From positions 6,185,470 to 6,249,469 of the forward strand of contig NZ_CP059557.1 in assembly GCF_022828475.1 (NCBI RefSeq): a stretch of 64,000 nt of DNA, read 5' to 3'. How positions within the stretch are numbered: the first letter of the stretch is position 1; each line of letters starts with the position of its first letter. Positions 35,135 through 43,945 of the stretch are shown piece by piece. A program made the translations under genes and the position numbers. The notes below the pieces were generated by a model. It was not told the DNA's origin. It did not search any database and saw only the letters and a list, made by a program, of their open reading frames with translations. This DNA comes from Saccharopolyspora gloriosae (lineage in GTDB: Bacteria; Actinomycetota; Actinomycetes; Mycobacteriales; Pseudonocardiaceae).

Positions 35135-35980
35135 TCACTGGCGGGCGGCGAGTACTGCTGTGTAGAGGTCGTTTTTGCGGGCGCCGCTGAGTTCGGCGAC
35201 TTCGGCGACCGCGTCCTTGAGGCGCATGCCGTCCGCCGCGCGCTCTTCGACCTGCGGAACCAGATCGGCCGGGTCCTGCGAAACGGGCACGGCGCCCGCG
35301 ATGACCACGGTGATCTCGCCACGCACCTCGCCGCCCGCCCATTCGGCCAGCGAACCGAGGTCGCCGCGGCGCACTTCCTCGTAGGTCTTCGTCAGTTCCC
35401 GGCACACCACCGCCGCGCGGTCCGGGCCGAGCACCTCGACCGCGTCCGCCAAGGTGTCCCCGAGCCGACGCGGCGATTCGAAGAACACGCAGGTCCGCTG
35501 CTCCGCCAGCAGCCGCCCGAACCAGCGGCGCCGCTCACCGGACTTGCGCGGCGGAAACCCTTCGAAGCAGAACCGGTCCGAGGCGAGCCCGGACACCACC
35601 AGCGCCGTCGTCACCGCGGACGGCCCGGGCAGGCAGGTCACCACCAGCCCCTCCGCGGCGCAGGCCGACACGAGCCGGTAGCCGGGATCGGACACGCTCG
35701 GCATGCCCGCATCGGTCACCAGCAGCACGTCGCGCCCGTCCCGCAACGCCTCCAGCAGTCGCGGAGTGCGTGCCGCTTCGACGTCCTCGTAATAGCTCAC
35801 GATCTTCCCGGACGGGCTCACCCCCAGCGAAGTCGCCAGCGCACGCACTCGGCGGGTGTCCTCGGCAGCGATGATCGCGGCCGAGCCCAACGCGTCGATC
35901 AGCCGGGCCGACGCGTCGCGGGGATCACCGAGCGGAGTCGCGGCGAGCACCAACGTGCCCGATCCGGATTCGAGGTCCAT
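35135..35980 (-). CDS. rsmI: 16S rRNA (cytidine1402-2'-O)-methyltransferase
   Basis: RsmI methylates C1402 in the decoding centre of 16S rRNA. The 281-residue tetrapyrrole-methylase-fold protein shows LVLAATPLGDPRDASARLID, AAEDTRRVRALATSLGV, SYYEDVEA, VLLVTDAGMPSVSDPGYRL (SAM site), CLPGPSAVTTALVVSGL, FCFEGFPPRK and ELTKTYEEVRRGDLGSL. ATG 35980 has no ribosome-binding site and faces the start of the mannosyltransferase gene only 23 bp away, so its mRNA is probably leaderless. The divergent arrangement with pmt is the same in mycobacteria. Confidence 0.95.
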   Translation of the reverse strand: MDLESGSGTLVLAATPLGDPRDASARLIDALGSAAIIAAEDTRRVRALATSLGVSPSGKIVSYYEDVEAARTPRLLEALRDGRDVLLVTDAGMPSVSDPGYRLVSACAAEGLVVTCLPGPSAVTTALVVSGLASDRFCFEGFPPRKSGERRRWFGRLLAEQRTCVFFESPRRLGDTLADAVEVLGPDRAAVVCRELTKTYEEVRRGDLGSLAEWAGGEVRGEITVVIAGAVPVSQDPADLVPQVEERAADGMRLKDAVAEVAELSGARKNDLYTAVLAARQ

Positions 35981-36003
35981 GAGGTCAACCCTACGATTCA
36001 GGT
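35981..36003. promoter_or_regulatory. Compact 23-bp bidirectional promoter between rsmI and the mannosyltransferase gene
   Basis: On the plus strand TACGAT lies a few bases before GTG 36004. On the minus strand TAGGGT lies seven bases before ATG 35980. The two -10-like hexamers overlap, and neither gene has room for a ribosome-binding site, so both transcripts should be leaderless. Confidence 0.6.
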
Positions 36004-37578
36004 GTGAGCGTGCTCGTGCCGAACTCCGCCGGCGGCCAAGCCGACAACATGGTCGAACCCGGCCGCACTCCCCCCGCCGCCGAACCCGGCTCTTGGGACG
36101 CTCGGGCATTGCTCGCCCCGAAGATGCCCGCGGACCGGTTGCGCAGCTGGATCATCACGCTGGCCATCGGGCTGATCGCGGGCGTGGTCCGGATCTGGGA
36201 CCTGGGGCGCGCGACCGACAAGGGCACTCCGGTCTTCGACGAGAAGTACTACGCCATCCAGGCGTGGCAGATGCTGCGCAACGGTGGTTACGAGGACAAC
36301 CCCGGCTACGAGGTCGTCGCGCACCCACCGGTCGGCAAGCAGCTGATCGCCATCGGTGAGTGGATCTTCGGCTACAGCCCGTGGAGCTGGCGCATCGCGG
36401 CCGCGCTGGCGGGCACGGTGATGGTGGTGCTGCTGGTGCGCATCGCGCGCAGGCTCACCCGTTCCACGCTGCTCGGGGCGATCGCCGGGGTGCTGCTGAT
36501 CTGCGACGGGGTCAGCCACGTGCAGTCGCGCGTCGGCATGCTCGACATCTTCCAGGCGTTGTTCGTGCTGGCCGCGTTCGCGCTGCTGCTCGTCGACCGC
36601 GATCAGATGCGGGCGCGGTTGGCCGTGGTGGTCGCCGAGGGGCGCATCGGGGACAGCCGGTGGGGGCCGCGGATGGGCTTCCGCTGGTGGCGGTTCGCCG
36701 CCGGGTTGTCGTTGGGCCTGACCTGCGGGGTCAAGTGGAACGGCATCTACTACATCATGGCCTTCGGGCTGCTCAGCGTGATCTGGGACGCGCTGTCCCG
36801 GCGCACCGCCGGAGTGGAGCGGCCGTGGGCGGGCGCACTGGTGCGGGACACGGTGCCCGCGCTGGGCTCGCTGCTGGTGCTGCCGATCGCGGTGTACTTC
36901 GCTACGTGGGCGAACTGGTTCGCCAGCGAGACCGCCACCGACCGGCACGCGGCGATCATCTCCGAGGACGTGGGGCTGAACTTCCTGCCCGATCCGCTGC
37001 GGTCGCTGCTGTTCTACCAGTTCAACGTGCTGGACTTTCACACTCATCTGGACACCGGCAGCAATCCGCATCCGTGGGAGTCGAAGCCGTGGGCGTGGCC
37101 GATGGGCATGCGCCCGATGCTCTACTACTACGAGTCGGGGCTGACCGGCTGCGGCGAGTCGAACTGCGTGCAGGCGACGATGTTGCTGGGCACGCCCGCC
37201 ATGTGGTGGCTGGCGCTGCCGGTGGCGGCGTGGGCCGCGTGGCGCGCGGTGAGCCGGCTGGACTGGCGCTACACCGCGGTGCTGGTGGGATACGGCGCCG
37301 GGTACCTGCCGTGGTTCGTCAACCTGGACCGGCAGATGTACTACTTCTACGCGACGCCGATGGCACCGTTCATGGTGCTGGGGATCGTGCTGATCTTGGG
37401 CGAGATCCTCGGCGCGGCGCAGGAGCACACGGAGCGGCGCAAGACGGGGCTGCTGGTGGTGGCGTTGTACGTGGGCATCGTGGTCGCGAACTTCGTGTGG
37501 TTGTGGCCGATCCTGAACGGGAACTTGATCACCCAGGAGCTCTGGCAAGCAGAACTCTGGCTCCCCTCCTGGCGTTGA
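36004..37578 (+). CDS. pmt: Dolichyl-phosphate-mannose--protein mannosyltransferase (PMT family)
   Basis: PMT enzymes attach mannose from polyprenyl-phosphate-mannose to Ser/Thr of exported proteins on the outer face of the membrane. The 524-residue polytopic protein shows the GT39 features: VFDEKYYAIQAWQMLRNGG with the catalytic Asp-Glu in loop 1, HPPVGKQLIAIGEWIFGYSP, GVLLICDGVSHVQSRVGMLD, GLTCGVKWNGIYYIMAFGLL, and the luminal NPHPWESKPWAWPMG with YYYESG. About eleven helices are visible. GTG 36004 is the start. The neighbour relation with rsmI matches Rv1002c-Rv1003. Substrates probably include secreted lipoproteins and Rpf-type proteins; that is inference. Confidence 0.94.
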   Translation: MSVLVPNSAGGQADNMVEPGRTPPAAEPGSWDARALLAPKMPADRLRSWIITLAIGLIAGVVRIWDLGRATDKGTPVFDEKYYAIQAWQMLRNGGYEDNPGYEVVAHPPVGKQLIAIGEWIFGYSPWSWRIAAALAGTVMVVLLVRIARRLTRSTLLGAIAGVLLICDGVSHVQSRVGMLDIFQALFVLAAFALLLVDRDQMRARLAVVVAEGRIGDSRWGPRMGFRWWRFAAGLSLGLTCGVKWNGIYYIMAFGLLSVIWDALSRRTAGVERPWAGALVRDTVPALGSLLVLPIAVYFATWANWFASETATDRHAAIISEDVGLNFLPDPLRSLLFYQFNVLDFHTHLDTGSNPHPWESKPWAWPMGMRPMLYYYESGLTGCGESNCVQATMLLGTPAMWWLALPVAAWAAWRAVSRLDWRYTAVLVGYGAGYLPWFVNLDRQMYYFYATPMAPFMVLGIVLILGEILGAAQEHTERRKTGLLVVALYVGIVVANFVWLWPILNGNLITQELWQAELWLPSWR

Positions 37579-37599
37579 TGTCGGGCTGGTCTGCGTTGC

Positions 37600-37668
37600 G
37601 GGCCAGGTAACGGAACCTCGGCGTTGGTGCCGGTTGCTCGGGCGGTCACTGCTCAGCGACTGCGCCGC
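37600..37668 (-). repeat. Dispersed palindromic element, remnant copy G
   Basis: GTAACGGAACCTCGGCG is followed by TTGCTCGGGCGGTCACTG and CTCAGCGACTGCGCC. These equal the two outer ends of the subtype I element: compare GTAGCGGAACCTCAGCG in copy E and GCTCGGGTGGTCACTGCTCAG in copy F. The hairpin core between them has been deleted. It lies downstream of pmt. Confidence 0.6.
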
Positions 37669-37694
37669 CGACGCGCTGGAGATCAACAGCTGCT

Positions 37695-37747
37695 GAAGTG
37701 AACGGACCGTTCGTCCGATCTGATCGGGCGAACGGTCCGTTCACTTC
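37695..37747. terminator. Perfect 19-bp hairpin between convergent pmt and lat
   Basis: GAAGTGAACGGACCGTTCG (37695-37713) and its exact complement (37729-37747) flank a 15-nt loop. The hairpin ends 14 bp before the lat stop and can serve both convergent genes. The arms themselves contain the palindrome CGGACCG/CGGTCCG. Confidence 0.85.
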
Positions 37748-37761
37748 GTTTCGGGTGCGGT

Positions 37762-39108
37762 TCAGGAGATCTCGGTGAGGGCGGCGCGGAGGACTGCGAC
37801 GGCCTCGGTGATCTCCTCCGGCGTCACCGACATCGACGGGCGGAAACGCAGCGAGTCCGGGCCGGAGGGCAGGAACAGCGTCCGATGCCGCTCGCGCGCC
37901 GCCGCGATCGCCGCATCCCGAGCGGCCGGTTCGCGGAAGCTCACCGCGCACATCAGTCCGCGTCCGCGCGCCGAGCGGATCATCGCGGGGAACTCGGCGG
38001 CCAGCGCACCGAGTTCGCCGAGCAGCAGCTCACCCATCCGGCGGCTGTGCTCGAACAACCCGTCCCGTTCGACGACCTCCAGGATCCGGGTGGCCCGCAC
38101 CATGTCCACCAGCGAGCCGCCCCAGGTGGAGCTGATCCGGCTCGGCTCACGGAACGCGTTGTCGGCGATGTCGAGCACCCGGCGCCCGCCCATCACCCCG
38201 CACACCTGCAGGCGCTTGCCGAAGGCCACCAGGTCCGGTTCCAGCCCGAGTTCCTGATGCGCCCAGACGGCACCGGTCAACGCCCCGGTCTGCACCTCGT
38301 CGGCGACGGTGAGCACGTCGTGCTCGCGGCACAGCTCCTGGACGGCGGTGAGGAACCGGGGACGCAGGTGCCGGTCACCGCCCTCGCCCTGGATCGGCTC
38401 GTACACGAAGCAGGCGATCTCCGCCCCGTACCGGCGCAGCGCGGCCTCGGCGGCGTCGAGCGCGACCTGCTCTTCCGGCAGCAGCTCCGGGGTGTCCCAG
38501 CGCGGGCCGGGTTCGACCGCCGGGCTGGGGATGCGCGGCCAGTCGAACATCGGGTAGTCGCGGATCTTCGCCGGATCGGTGTTGGTCAGCGACAGGGTGT
38601 ATCCGCTGCGGCCGTGGAACGCGCGTTCCAGGTGCAGCACTCGGCTGCCTCGGACGCCGACGCCCCGGCGGGCGTTGTGCTTGGTCTTCCAGTCGAAGGC
38701 GACTTTGAGCGCGTTCTCCACGGCGAGCGTGCCGCCGTCGATGAAGAACAGCAGCGGCAGCTCCGGCACGCCCGCGACCCGGCGGAAGGTCTCGGCGAAC
38801 CTCGCCTGTTCGACGGTGGCGAAGTCCGGGTTGGCGGGCTTGACCCGCGCGGTCCGCAGCAGCGCGGCCTCGAACGCGGGGTCCCGCAGGTCGGGGTGTC
38901 CGTGGCCGAGCGGGGCGGAGCTGAAGAACATCGTCATGTCGAGGTATTCGGTGCCGTCGCGCAGGTCGCGCAGGCGGCAGCCGTTCCCGTTGTCGAGGTC
39001 GACCACGATGTCCAGCAGGTCGCCGGTGACCTGCGCGCGCAGCGCAGGCACCGCCTGCTCGGCCTCGGTGGTGGGCTGGTCGAGAACGGCTTCCTGCTGT
39101 GCGGTCAT
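37762..39108 (-). CDS. lat: L-lysine 6-transaminase (lysine epsilon-aminotransferase)
   Basis: Lat is a PLP enzyme that moves the epsilon-amino group of lysine to 2-oxoglutarate, giving piperideine-6-carboxylate. This is used in lysine breakdown, in beta-lactam precursor supply and in mycobacterial stationary phase. The 448-residue protein shows YLDMTMFFSSAPLGHGHPDL, FIDGGTLAVENALKVAFDWK, the RAFHGRSGYTLSLTNT block, CFVYEPIQGEGGDRH, VADEVQTGALTGAVWAHQEL and FGKRLQVCGVMGG with the PLP lysine. ATG 39108 follows GAGGAGG. A 172-bp AT-rich regulatory gap with repeats precedes it, downstream of a MarR gene. No piperideine-6-carboxylate dehydrogenase or beta-lactam genes are adjacent, so catabolism or stress is more likely. 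Confidence 0.94.
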   Translation of the reverse strand: MTAQQEAVLDQPTTEAEQAVPALRAQVTGDLLDIVVDLDNGNGCRLRDLRDGTEYLDMTMFFSSAPLGHGHPDLRDPAFEAALLRTARVKPANPDFATVEQARFAETFRRVAGVPELPLLFFIDGGTLAVENALKVAFDWKTKHNARRGVGVRGSRVLHLERAFHGRSGYTLSLTNTDPAKIRDYPMFDWPRIPSPAVEPGPRWDTPELLPEEQVALDAAEAALRRYGAEIACFVYEPIQGEGGDRHLRPRFLTAVQELCREHDVLTVADEVQTGALTGAVWAHQELGLEPDLVAFGKRLQVCGVMGGRRVLDIADNAFREPSRISSTWGGSLVDMVRATRILEVVERDGLFEHSRRMGELLLGELGALAAEFPAMIRSARGRGLMCAVSFREPAARDAAIAAARERHRTLFLPSGPDSLRFRPSMSVTPEEITEAVAVLRAALTEIS

Positions 39109-39153
39109 GTCAGCCTCCTCGTGCGTCGTGCGGTCGCGGTGGCGCCCGTCACT

Positions 39154-39229
39154 CTTCACGAAAAATTATGACCACATCGACAGAAGATCACAATATTCTT
39201 CTTGAAACTGCCTACCTTCACGAAAGATT
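39154..39229. promoter_or_regulatory. Repeated motifs in the lat promoter
   Basis: CTTCACGAAAAATT (39154-39167) and CTTCACGAAAGATT (39216-39229) are direct repeats 62 bp apart. Between them lies the inverted repeat AGAAGA (39182-39187) / TCTTCT (39197-39202) around an AT-rich centre. Spacing near six helical turns suggests an oligomeric regulator such as an Lrp/AsnC protein; the nearby MarR protein is the alternative. Confidence 0.5.
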
Positions 39230-39280
39230 TCCTTTCGCTGATCTCGCGGCCGCACCTGAGCACCATCAGGACGCGCACGA

Positions 39281-39787
39281 TCAGCGTCCTTCGCCGGGAC
39301 CTTCCAGTGCCCACAGCAAGTCCGCCAACCCGCCCGCCAGCGAGTCCCGCTGCCGAGCCGCCAGTCCGGACAGCAGCGCCTGCTCCGCCTCCAAGACCCG
39401 GGGGAACAGCTCATCAACGAGCCGCTCGCCCTGCTCGGTGAGCCGCACCCGCGCGCTGCGCCGATCGCGCTGATCCGTGGACCGCTCCAGCAGCCCGCGC
39501 TCGGTGAGCTCGCGGAGCCGCTTGGTGGTCGCCGCACCGGAGGAGACGGTCAACTCGTTGAGCCGCCCCGGCGTCATCGCCGCCCCGCCCCGGCGCAACG
39601 CGCACAGCAGGTCGAACTCCGCGCGATTGAGCCCACCCTCGGCGATCGTCGCGTCCAGTCGGCGCCGCAGCACCGCCGCCCCGCGCAGCACCCGGCCGAT
39701 CACGTCCATGCTGCTCGTGTTGATGTCCGGGCGTACCTCGCTCCACTGCGACCGGGCCGCGTCGATGAGATCCGGTGTTCGCTTCAT
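39281..39787 (-). CDS. MarR family transcriptional regulator
   Basis: A 168-residue MarR-type winged-helix regulator. After an N-terminal dimer helix (DVIGRVLRGAAVLRRRLDAT), the DNA-binding part reads LNRAEFDLLCALRRGGAAMT, PGRLNELTVSSGAATTKRLR (recognition helix) and the wing STDQRDRRSARVRLTEQGER. It diverges from a FUSC-family exporter with a palindrome in the 45-bp gap, so it probably represses itself and the exporter, as MarR proteins often do with efflux genes. It is also upstream of lat on the same strand, so read-through into lat is possible. Confidence 0.92.
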   Translation of the reverse strand: MKRTPDLIDAARSQWSEVRPDINTSSMDVIGRVLRGAAVLRRRLDATIAEGGLNRAEFDLLCALRRGGAAMTPGRLNELTVSSGAATTKRLRELTERGLLERSTDQRDRRSARVRLTEQGERLVDELFPRVLEAEQALLSGLAARQRDSLAGGLADLLWALEGPGEGR

Positions 39788-39795
39788 CTCACCAT

Positions 39796-39810
39796 CGTTT
39801 CACTAGTAAA
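39796..39810. promoter_or_regulatory. Putative MarR operator in the MarR/FUSC divergent promoter
   Basis: GTTTC-ACTAGT-AAAC lies in the 45-bp intergenic region. GTTT and AAAC are inverted around the self-complementary ACTAGT, with one extra base on one side. Position between both start codons suits an autoregulatory site. Confidence 0.55.
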
Positions 39811-39832
39811 CTATTTTCGCTACGCTGTCCGG

Positions 39833-41440
39833 GTGACCGGAACCGTCCTGACCCGCAATCTTCGGGACACGCTCCGGCTCCGCCGGAACGGCCCCTTCCT
39901 CTGGCCCGCCGCCCGCGCGCTGCTGGCGTTGGCCGTCCCGCTGAGCGTGCTGCTGTTCACCGACCGGCTCGACCTGCTGCCCGGCGCCGTGTTCGGCGCG
40001 TTGAGCAGCGTCTACGGCCGCACCGAGCCCTACTACCGGCACGCCAGGACGCTGGGCGCGGTGGCGCTGGGCATGGTGCTGGCCGTGATCGTGGGCGATG
40101 TGATCGCCGTGTTCGCGGGTGGCACCCCGTGGCACGAGGCGGTGGCGCTGACGGCCACCGCGCTGATCGGCGCCCTGGCCACCGTGCTCTGCGCGGCCGT
40201 CAAGGTCGGGCCGCCCGGCGGGCTGATCTTCGCATTCGCCGTCGGAGCCTGCGCGCACCTGCCGCTGGTCGCCGCCGACCTCGGCCCGCACTTCGCGACG
40301 GTCGCGCTGTGCGCGGCGTTCGCCTGGGTGGTCAACGTCGCCGGAGCGGCGGTCATCGGCATGGCACCGCAACGCCACGCGGTGGCGGCGGCGCTGGACG
40401 CCACCGCGGCCGCGCTGGCCGAACGCTCTGACCTCGCCGTGCGACACCGGGCCGCGGTGGCGGTGGAGTCGGCGTGGCACAGCGTCGCGCTCGTCGGCCA
40501 TCGCCATCGCGATTCATCCGCGCACCGGAGCCTCGTCCGCGCAGTGCACGCGAGCGAGGTGCTGCTCGGCCCGGACGCCCCCGAGGTCACCGCCGACGAC
40601 GTTCGAGCAGCCGCCACCGCGATCCGCGCCGGTGAACCGGCCCCCGACCTGCATCCGGCGGGTTCGGCCGAAGTCTTCGCACCCATCCCCGCCTCCCGGT
40701 GGCGGATCATTCGCGGAGTGCTGCGCGCGGCGGTCCGGCCGCGTCGCGCCGGGTCCTGGCTGCTGCCCTACGCCGTCCGCATCTTCGTGGCGGCGCTGCT
40801 GGCCGGAGTCGCCGCCGACCTGCTCGGCATCGGTCACGCCTATTGGGCCGCGGTGTCCGCGGTGTCGGTGTTGCAGGCGACGAGCACCGCGACCTCCGTC
40901 CCGCGGATGCTGCAACGCGTGTCCGGCACCGTGCTCGGGGTGCTGATCGGGGCGGCCGTGCTCTCCGCGCACCCGGCGGTCTGGGTGCTGCTGGTGGTGC
41001 TGGTGCTGTTGCAGTGGGGAGCGGAGATGACGGTGACGATCAACTACGGGATCGGCCTGCTGTTCGCCACACCGGTCGCGCTGCTGGTCAGCGCGCTCGG
41101 CGCCCCGGCGGATCCGGGAGTGCTCGCCTCGAACCGGTTCTGGGCGACGCTGCTGGGCGCGGCGATGGCCGTCGCGATCTCCTGGCTGCTCCCGAACCGC
41201 GCCTGGCTCTCCCGCGTGCACACGGCCTTGGCCCGGGTGCGCACGCTCAGCGCGGCGGAGCCGATCCACCCGCCCGCGCTGCGCGGCGCCTTGATCGAAC
41301 TGCACGAGGCTTACGAGCTTGCGGCGGGCGAGATCCGCCCGGCACTGCTGCCCACCGAGTCGCTGCTGACCGCCTCGCACGAGGCTTACGCGCAGCTGGA
41401 CGCCGCCGCACCTCACCGCGGTCTCGCCCCGGAACGCTGA
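39833..41440 (+). CDS. FUSC family inner-membrane protein (aromatic/phenolic exporter-like)
   Basis: The 535-residue protein has the FUSC/YccS/AaeB layout: an N-terminal block of about six helices (ALLALAVPLSVLLFTD onward), a cytosolic region rich in Ala and charged residues (about 190-295), and a second block of about six helices. The second block starts at RIFVAALLAGVAADLLGIGH and contains YWAAVSAVSVLQATSTATSV, the conserved FUSC segment, and QRVSGTVLGVLIGAAVL. Relatives export aromatic acids or other small organics. GTG 39833 is used; AT-rich sequence lies directly upstream. The divergent MarR gene suggests induction by an aromatic compound, which is inference. Confidence 0.88.
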   Translation: MTGTVLTRNLRDTLRLRRNGPFLWPAARALLALAVPLSVLLFTDRLDLLPGAVFGALSSVYGRTEPYYRHARTLGAVALGMVLAVIVGDVIAVFAGGTPWHEAVALTATALIGALATVLCAAVKVGPPGGLIFAFAVGACAHLPLVAADLGPHFATVALCAAFAWVVNVAGAAVIGMAPQRHAVAAALDATAAALAERSDLAVRHRAAVAVESAWHSVALVGHRHRDSSAHRSLVRAVHASEVLLGPDAPEVTADDVRAAATAIRAGEPAPDLHPAGSAEVFAPIPASRWRIIRGVLRAAVRPRRAGSWLLPYAVRIFVAALLAGVAADLLGIGHAYWAAVSAVSVLQATSTATSVPRMLQRVSGTVLGVLIGAAVLSAHPAVWVLLVVLVLLQWGAEMTVTINYGIGLLFATPVALLVSALGAPADPGVLASNRFWATLLGAAMAVAISWLLPNRAWLSRVHTALARVRTLSAAEPIHPPALRGALIELHEAYELAAGEIRPALLPTESLLTASHEAYAQLDAAAPHRGLAPER

Positions 41441-41646
41441 TCCAACGGCACGGGGACAGCGCGGTCCCGCAGCACGCCCAGAAGGCGCCATTCAGCAGAC
41501 ATCGGCGGCCCACGAAGATTGCTACCGTCCAGTAGCCAGTGGGAGCCGGCTGCGCGCCCCGGCCGACCGCGAACACCGGGCGGCGCGAACCGACGGCCGG
41601 ACGCGCCCGGGAATCCGTTCCCTACCCCGATGTGGAGGACTCAACG

Positions 41647-43437
41647 ATGAGTTCGGCAGAAGACCGCGGCATCAGCCGTCGCGACGTACTGGCCGCCGGA
41701 AGCACGGTCGCCGTGAGCGGCGCGCTGCTCGGCATGTCCACCGGTTCGGCGAGCGCCGCCGCGGACACCGCGGCCGACGCGATCGTCGTCGGAGCGGGAC
41801 TCGCCGGGCTGGTCGCGACCGCCGAGCTGGTCGCCGCGGGTCGGCGAGTGCTGCTGGTGGACCAGGAGCCCGAAGCGAGCCTCGGCGGGCAGGCGTTCTG
41901 GTCGTTGGGCGGACTGTTCTTCATCGACTCCGTGGAGCAGCGGGCCGCGGGCATCAAGGACTCCCTCGAGCTGGCGCGGGCCGACTGGTTCTCCAACGCG
42001 GGTTTCGACCGCGGCGTCGACGACCCGATGGGCGAGGACCACTGGGGGGCTCGCTGGGCCGACGCGTACCTGGAGTTCGCCGCCGGGGAGAAGCGATCCT
42101 GGCTGGCCGGACTGGGCATGACGTGGGTGCCGATCGTCGGCTGGGCGGAACGCGGCGGGCAGCTCGCCGACGGGCCGGGCAACTCGGTGCCGCGCTTCCA
42201 CCTGACCTTGGGCACCGGACCAGGGGTGATGGAGCCGTTCGAGAAGCTCGTGCGCGAGGCGGCCACCGCCGGGAAGGTCGTCTTCCGGTTCCGCCACCAG
42301 GTGGATTCGCTGAGCACGACCGGCGGCGTCGTCGACGGCGTGCGGGGCAGCGTGCTGGAACCCAGCAACGCCGAGCGCGGCACGCCCAGCTCCCGCACCA
42401 AGGTGGGCGAGTTCGAGCTGCACGCCCCGATCGTCATCGTCACCTCCGGCGGCATCGGCGCCAACCACGACCTGGTGCGCAGCAACTGGCCTTCCTACCT
42501 CGGGAAACCGCCCGAGCGGCTCATCACCGGCGTACCCGCCCACGTGGACGGGCGGATGCTCGGCATCAGCGAAGCCGCGGGCGCCCGCCTGGTCAACCGC
42601 GACCGCATGTGGCACTACACCGAGGGCCTGATCAACCACACGCCCATCTGGCCCGGCCACGGGATCCGCGTTCTCGCCGCTCCGTCCTCGCTGTGGTTCG
42701 ACGCCACCGGCCGCCGCTTCCCCAATCCGGGCGTCCCGAGCTACGACACGCTCGGCACCCTCGAACTGATCACGCGCACCGGGCACGACCACTCCTGGTT
42801 CGTGCTCAACAAGCGGATCATCGACAAGGAGTTCGTCCTCTCCGGTTCGGAGCAGAACCCGGAGCTCACCCGCAAGGACCTGGCCGCGTACCTCGCCGGG
42901 CGCCTGTTCAACGACACCCCGCCCCCGGTCAAGGCGTTCATGGACGACGGCGAGGACTTCGTCATCGCCGACGACCTCGCCGACCTGGTCAAAGGCATGA
43001 ACGAGCTGACCGGCGCCGACCTGATCGACTTGGACGACCTCCGCAGGCAGATCACCACCCGGGACCAGCAGGTCGACAACCCGTTCACCAAGGACGGCCA
43101 GATCCTGGGCATCCGCAACTCCCTGGCGTACGTCGGCGACAGCCTCGCCCGGACGACACCGCTGCACAAGATCCTCGATCCCGCCGCTGGACCGCTGGTC
43201 GCCATCCGCATGAACATCCTCACCCGCAAGACCCTCGGCGGATTGCAGACGGACCTGTCCGGCCGAGTCCTCGACGCCGCCGGGCGGCCCGTTCCCGGCC
43301 TCTACGCGGCGGGCGAGGTGTCCGGGTTCGGCGGTGGCGGCGTCCACGGCTACCGCGCCCTCGAAGGAACGTTCCTCGGCGGCTGCCTCTTCTCCGGCAG
43401 ACAAGCGGGCCGCGCTGCCGCCCAGGAGAGCGCCTGA
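41647..43437 (+). CDS. Tat-exported FAD-binding dehydrogenase (fumarate reductase/3-ketosteroid dehydrogenase-like)
   Basis: The 596-residue flavoprotein has a Tat signal (ISRRDVLAAGSTVAVSGALL, twin Arg at about residue 10) followed by the dinucleotide motif AIVVGAGLAGLVATAELVAA and VLLVDQEPEASLGGQAFWS. Further FAD_binding_2 features are IVTSGGIGANHDLV, GHGIRVLAAPSSLWFDATGR with RFPNPG, the C-terminal KTLGGLQTDLSGRVLDAAGR, and VPGLYAAGEVSGFGGGGVHG. The closest family is the large FAD-binding dehydrogenase group; a true steroid 1-dehydrogenase is not implied. ATG 41647 follows GGAGG. It stands alone, upstream of a C/A-rich repeat region. Substrate unknown. Confidence 0.88.
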   Translation: MSSAEDRGISRRDVLAAGSTVAVSGALLGMSTGSASAAADTAADAIVVGAGLAGLVATAELVAAGRRVLLVDQEPEASLGGQAFWSLGGLFFIDSVEQRAAGIKDSLELARADWFSNAGFDRGVDDPMGEDHWGARWADAYLEFAAGEKRSWLAGLGMTWVPIVGWAERGGQLADGPGNSVPRFHLTLGTGPGVMEPFEKLVREAATAGKVVFRFRHQVDSLSTTGGVVDGVRGSVLEPSNAERGTPSSRTKVGEFELHAPIVIVTSGGIGANHDLVRSNWPSYLGKPPERLITGVPAHVDGRMLGISEAAGARLVNRDRMWHYTEGLINHTPIWPGHGIRVLAAPSSLWFDATGRRFPNPGVPSYDTLGTLELITRTGHDHSWFVLNKRIIDKEFVLSGSEQNPELTRKDLAAYLAGRLFNDTPPPVKAFMDDGEDFVIADDLADLVKGMNELTGADLIDLDDLRRQITTRDQQVDNPFTKDGQILGIRNSLAYVGDSLARTTPLHKILDPAAGPLVAIRMNILTRKTLGGLQTDLSGRVLDAAGRPVPGLYAAGEVSGFGGGGVHGYRALEGTFLGGCLFSGRQAGRAAAQESA

Positions 43438-43793
43438 GAACTCCTCACAGGGTGATCGTTCGATCCTTGGGCGGTCGACTCCGCGCCGCCGTGCGCCCCG
43501 CCCTGTGCGGGACGCACGGCTCGGTCGCCGCGGTATCCGGCTCAGCCGTGCTCCCCGCTACCACGAAGAGCGTGCTCGACGACCGACTCTGCAGGTCCGG
43601 TAGCCATCACCACCGAACGCACACAACCGACGACGCCAGGCTCTTCAACGCAGACAACAACACCCCACCGATTCCACCGACCTCAACATGGCCACCGAAC
43701 AACACAAGACCACCCGCTGTGCCCTGCAAGCCCATCAGGAAGGCACACACCCCACCAGAACAAACCGAACCGACGAAAAGCCGAACCACCCCA

Positions 43794-43945
43794 GCCCGAA
43801 AACCCCACCCACAGCAAAGGACCGAACGAAAAGCCGGCCCACACACCCAAACCGGGAACGCCAACCACAGCAAGGACCAAACAAAACGCTGGTCAACACC
43901 CAAACCGGGAACGCCACACACAGCAAGGAGCCACCACAAAGCGAC
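43794..43945. repeat. Degenerate 53-bp tandem repeat
   Basis: CCCAAACCGGGAACGCCA occurs at 43846-43863 and 43899-43916, 53 bp apart. CACAGCAAGGA-type phrases occur at about 43810, 43866 and 43919. A more diverged unit lies upstream with CAGCCCGAAAACCCC. The units share the C/A strand bias of the 37-bp repeats at 24.7 kb. Confidence 0.75.

Noticed and set aside
37762-39108. Beta-lactam (cephamycin-type) cluster signalled by lat
   Set aside because: None of the other cephamycin genes are present; the surrounding genes are unrelated.
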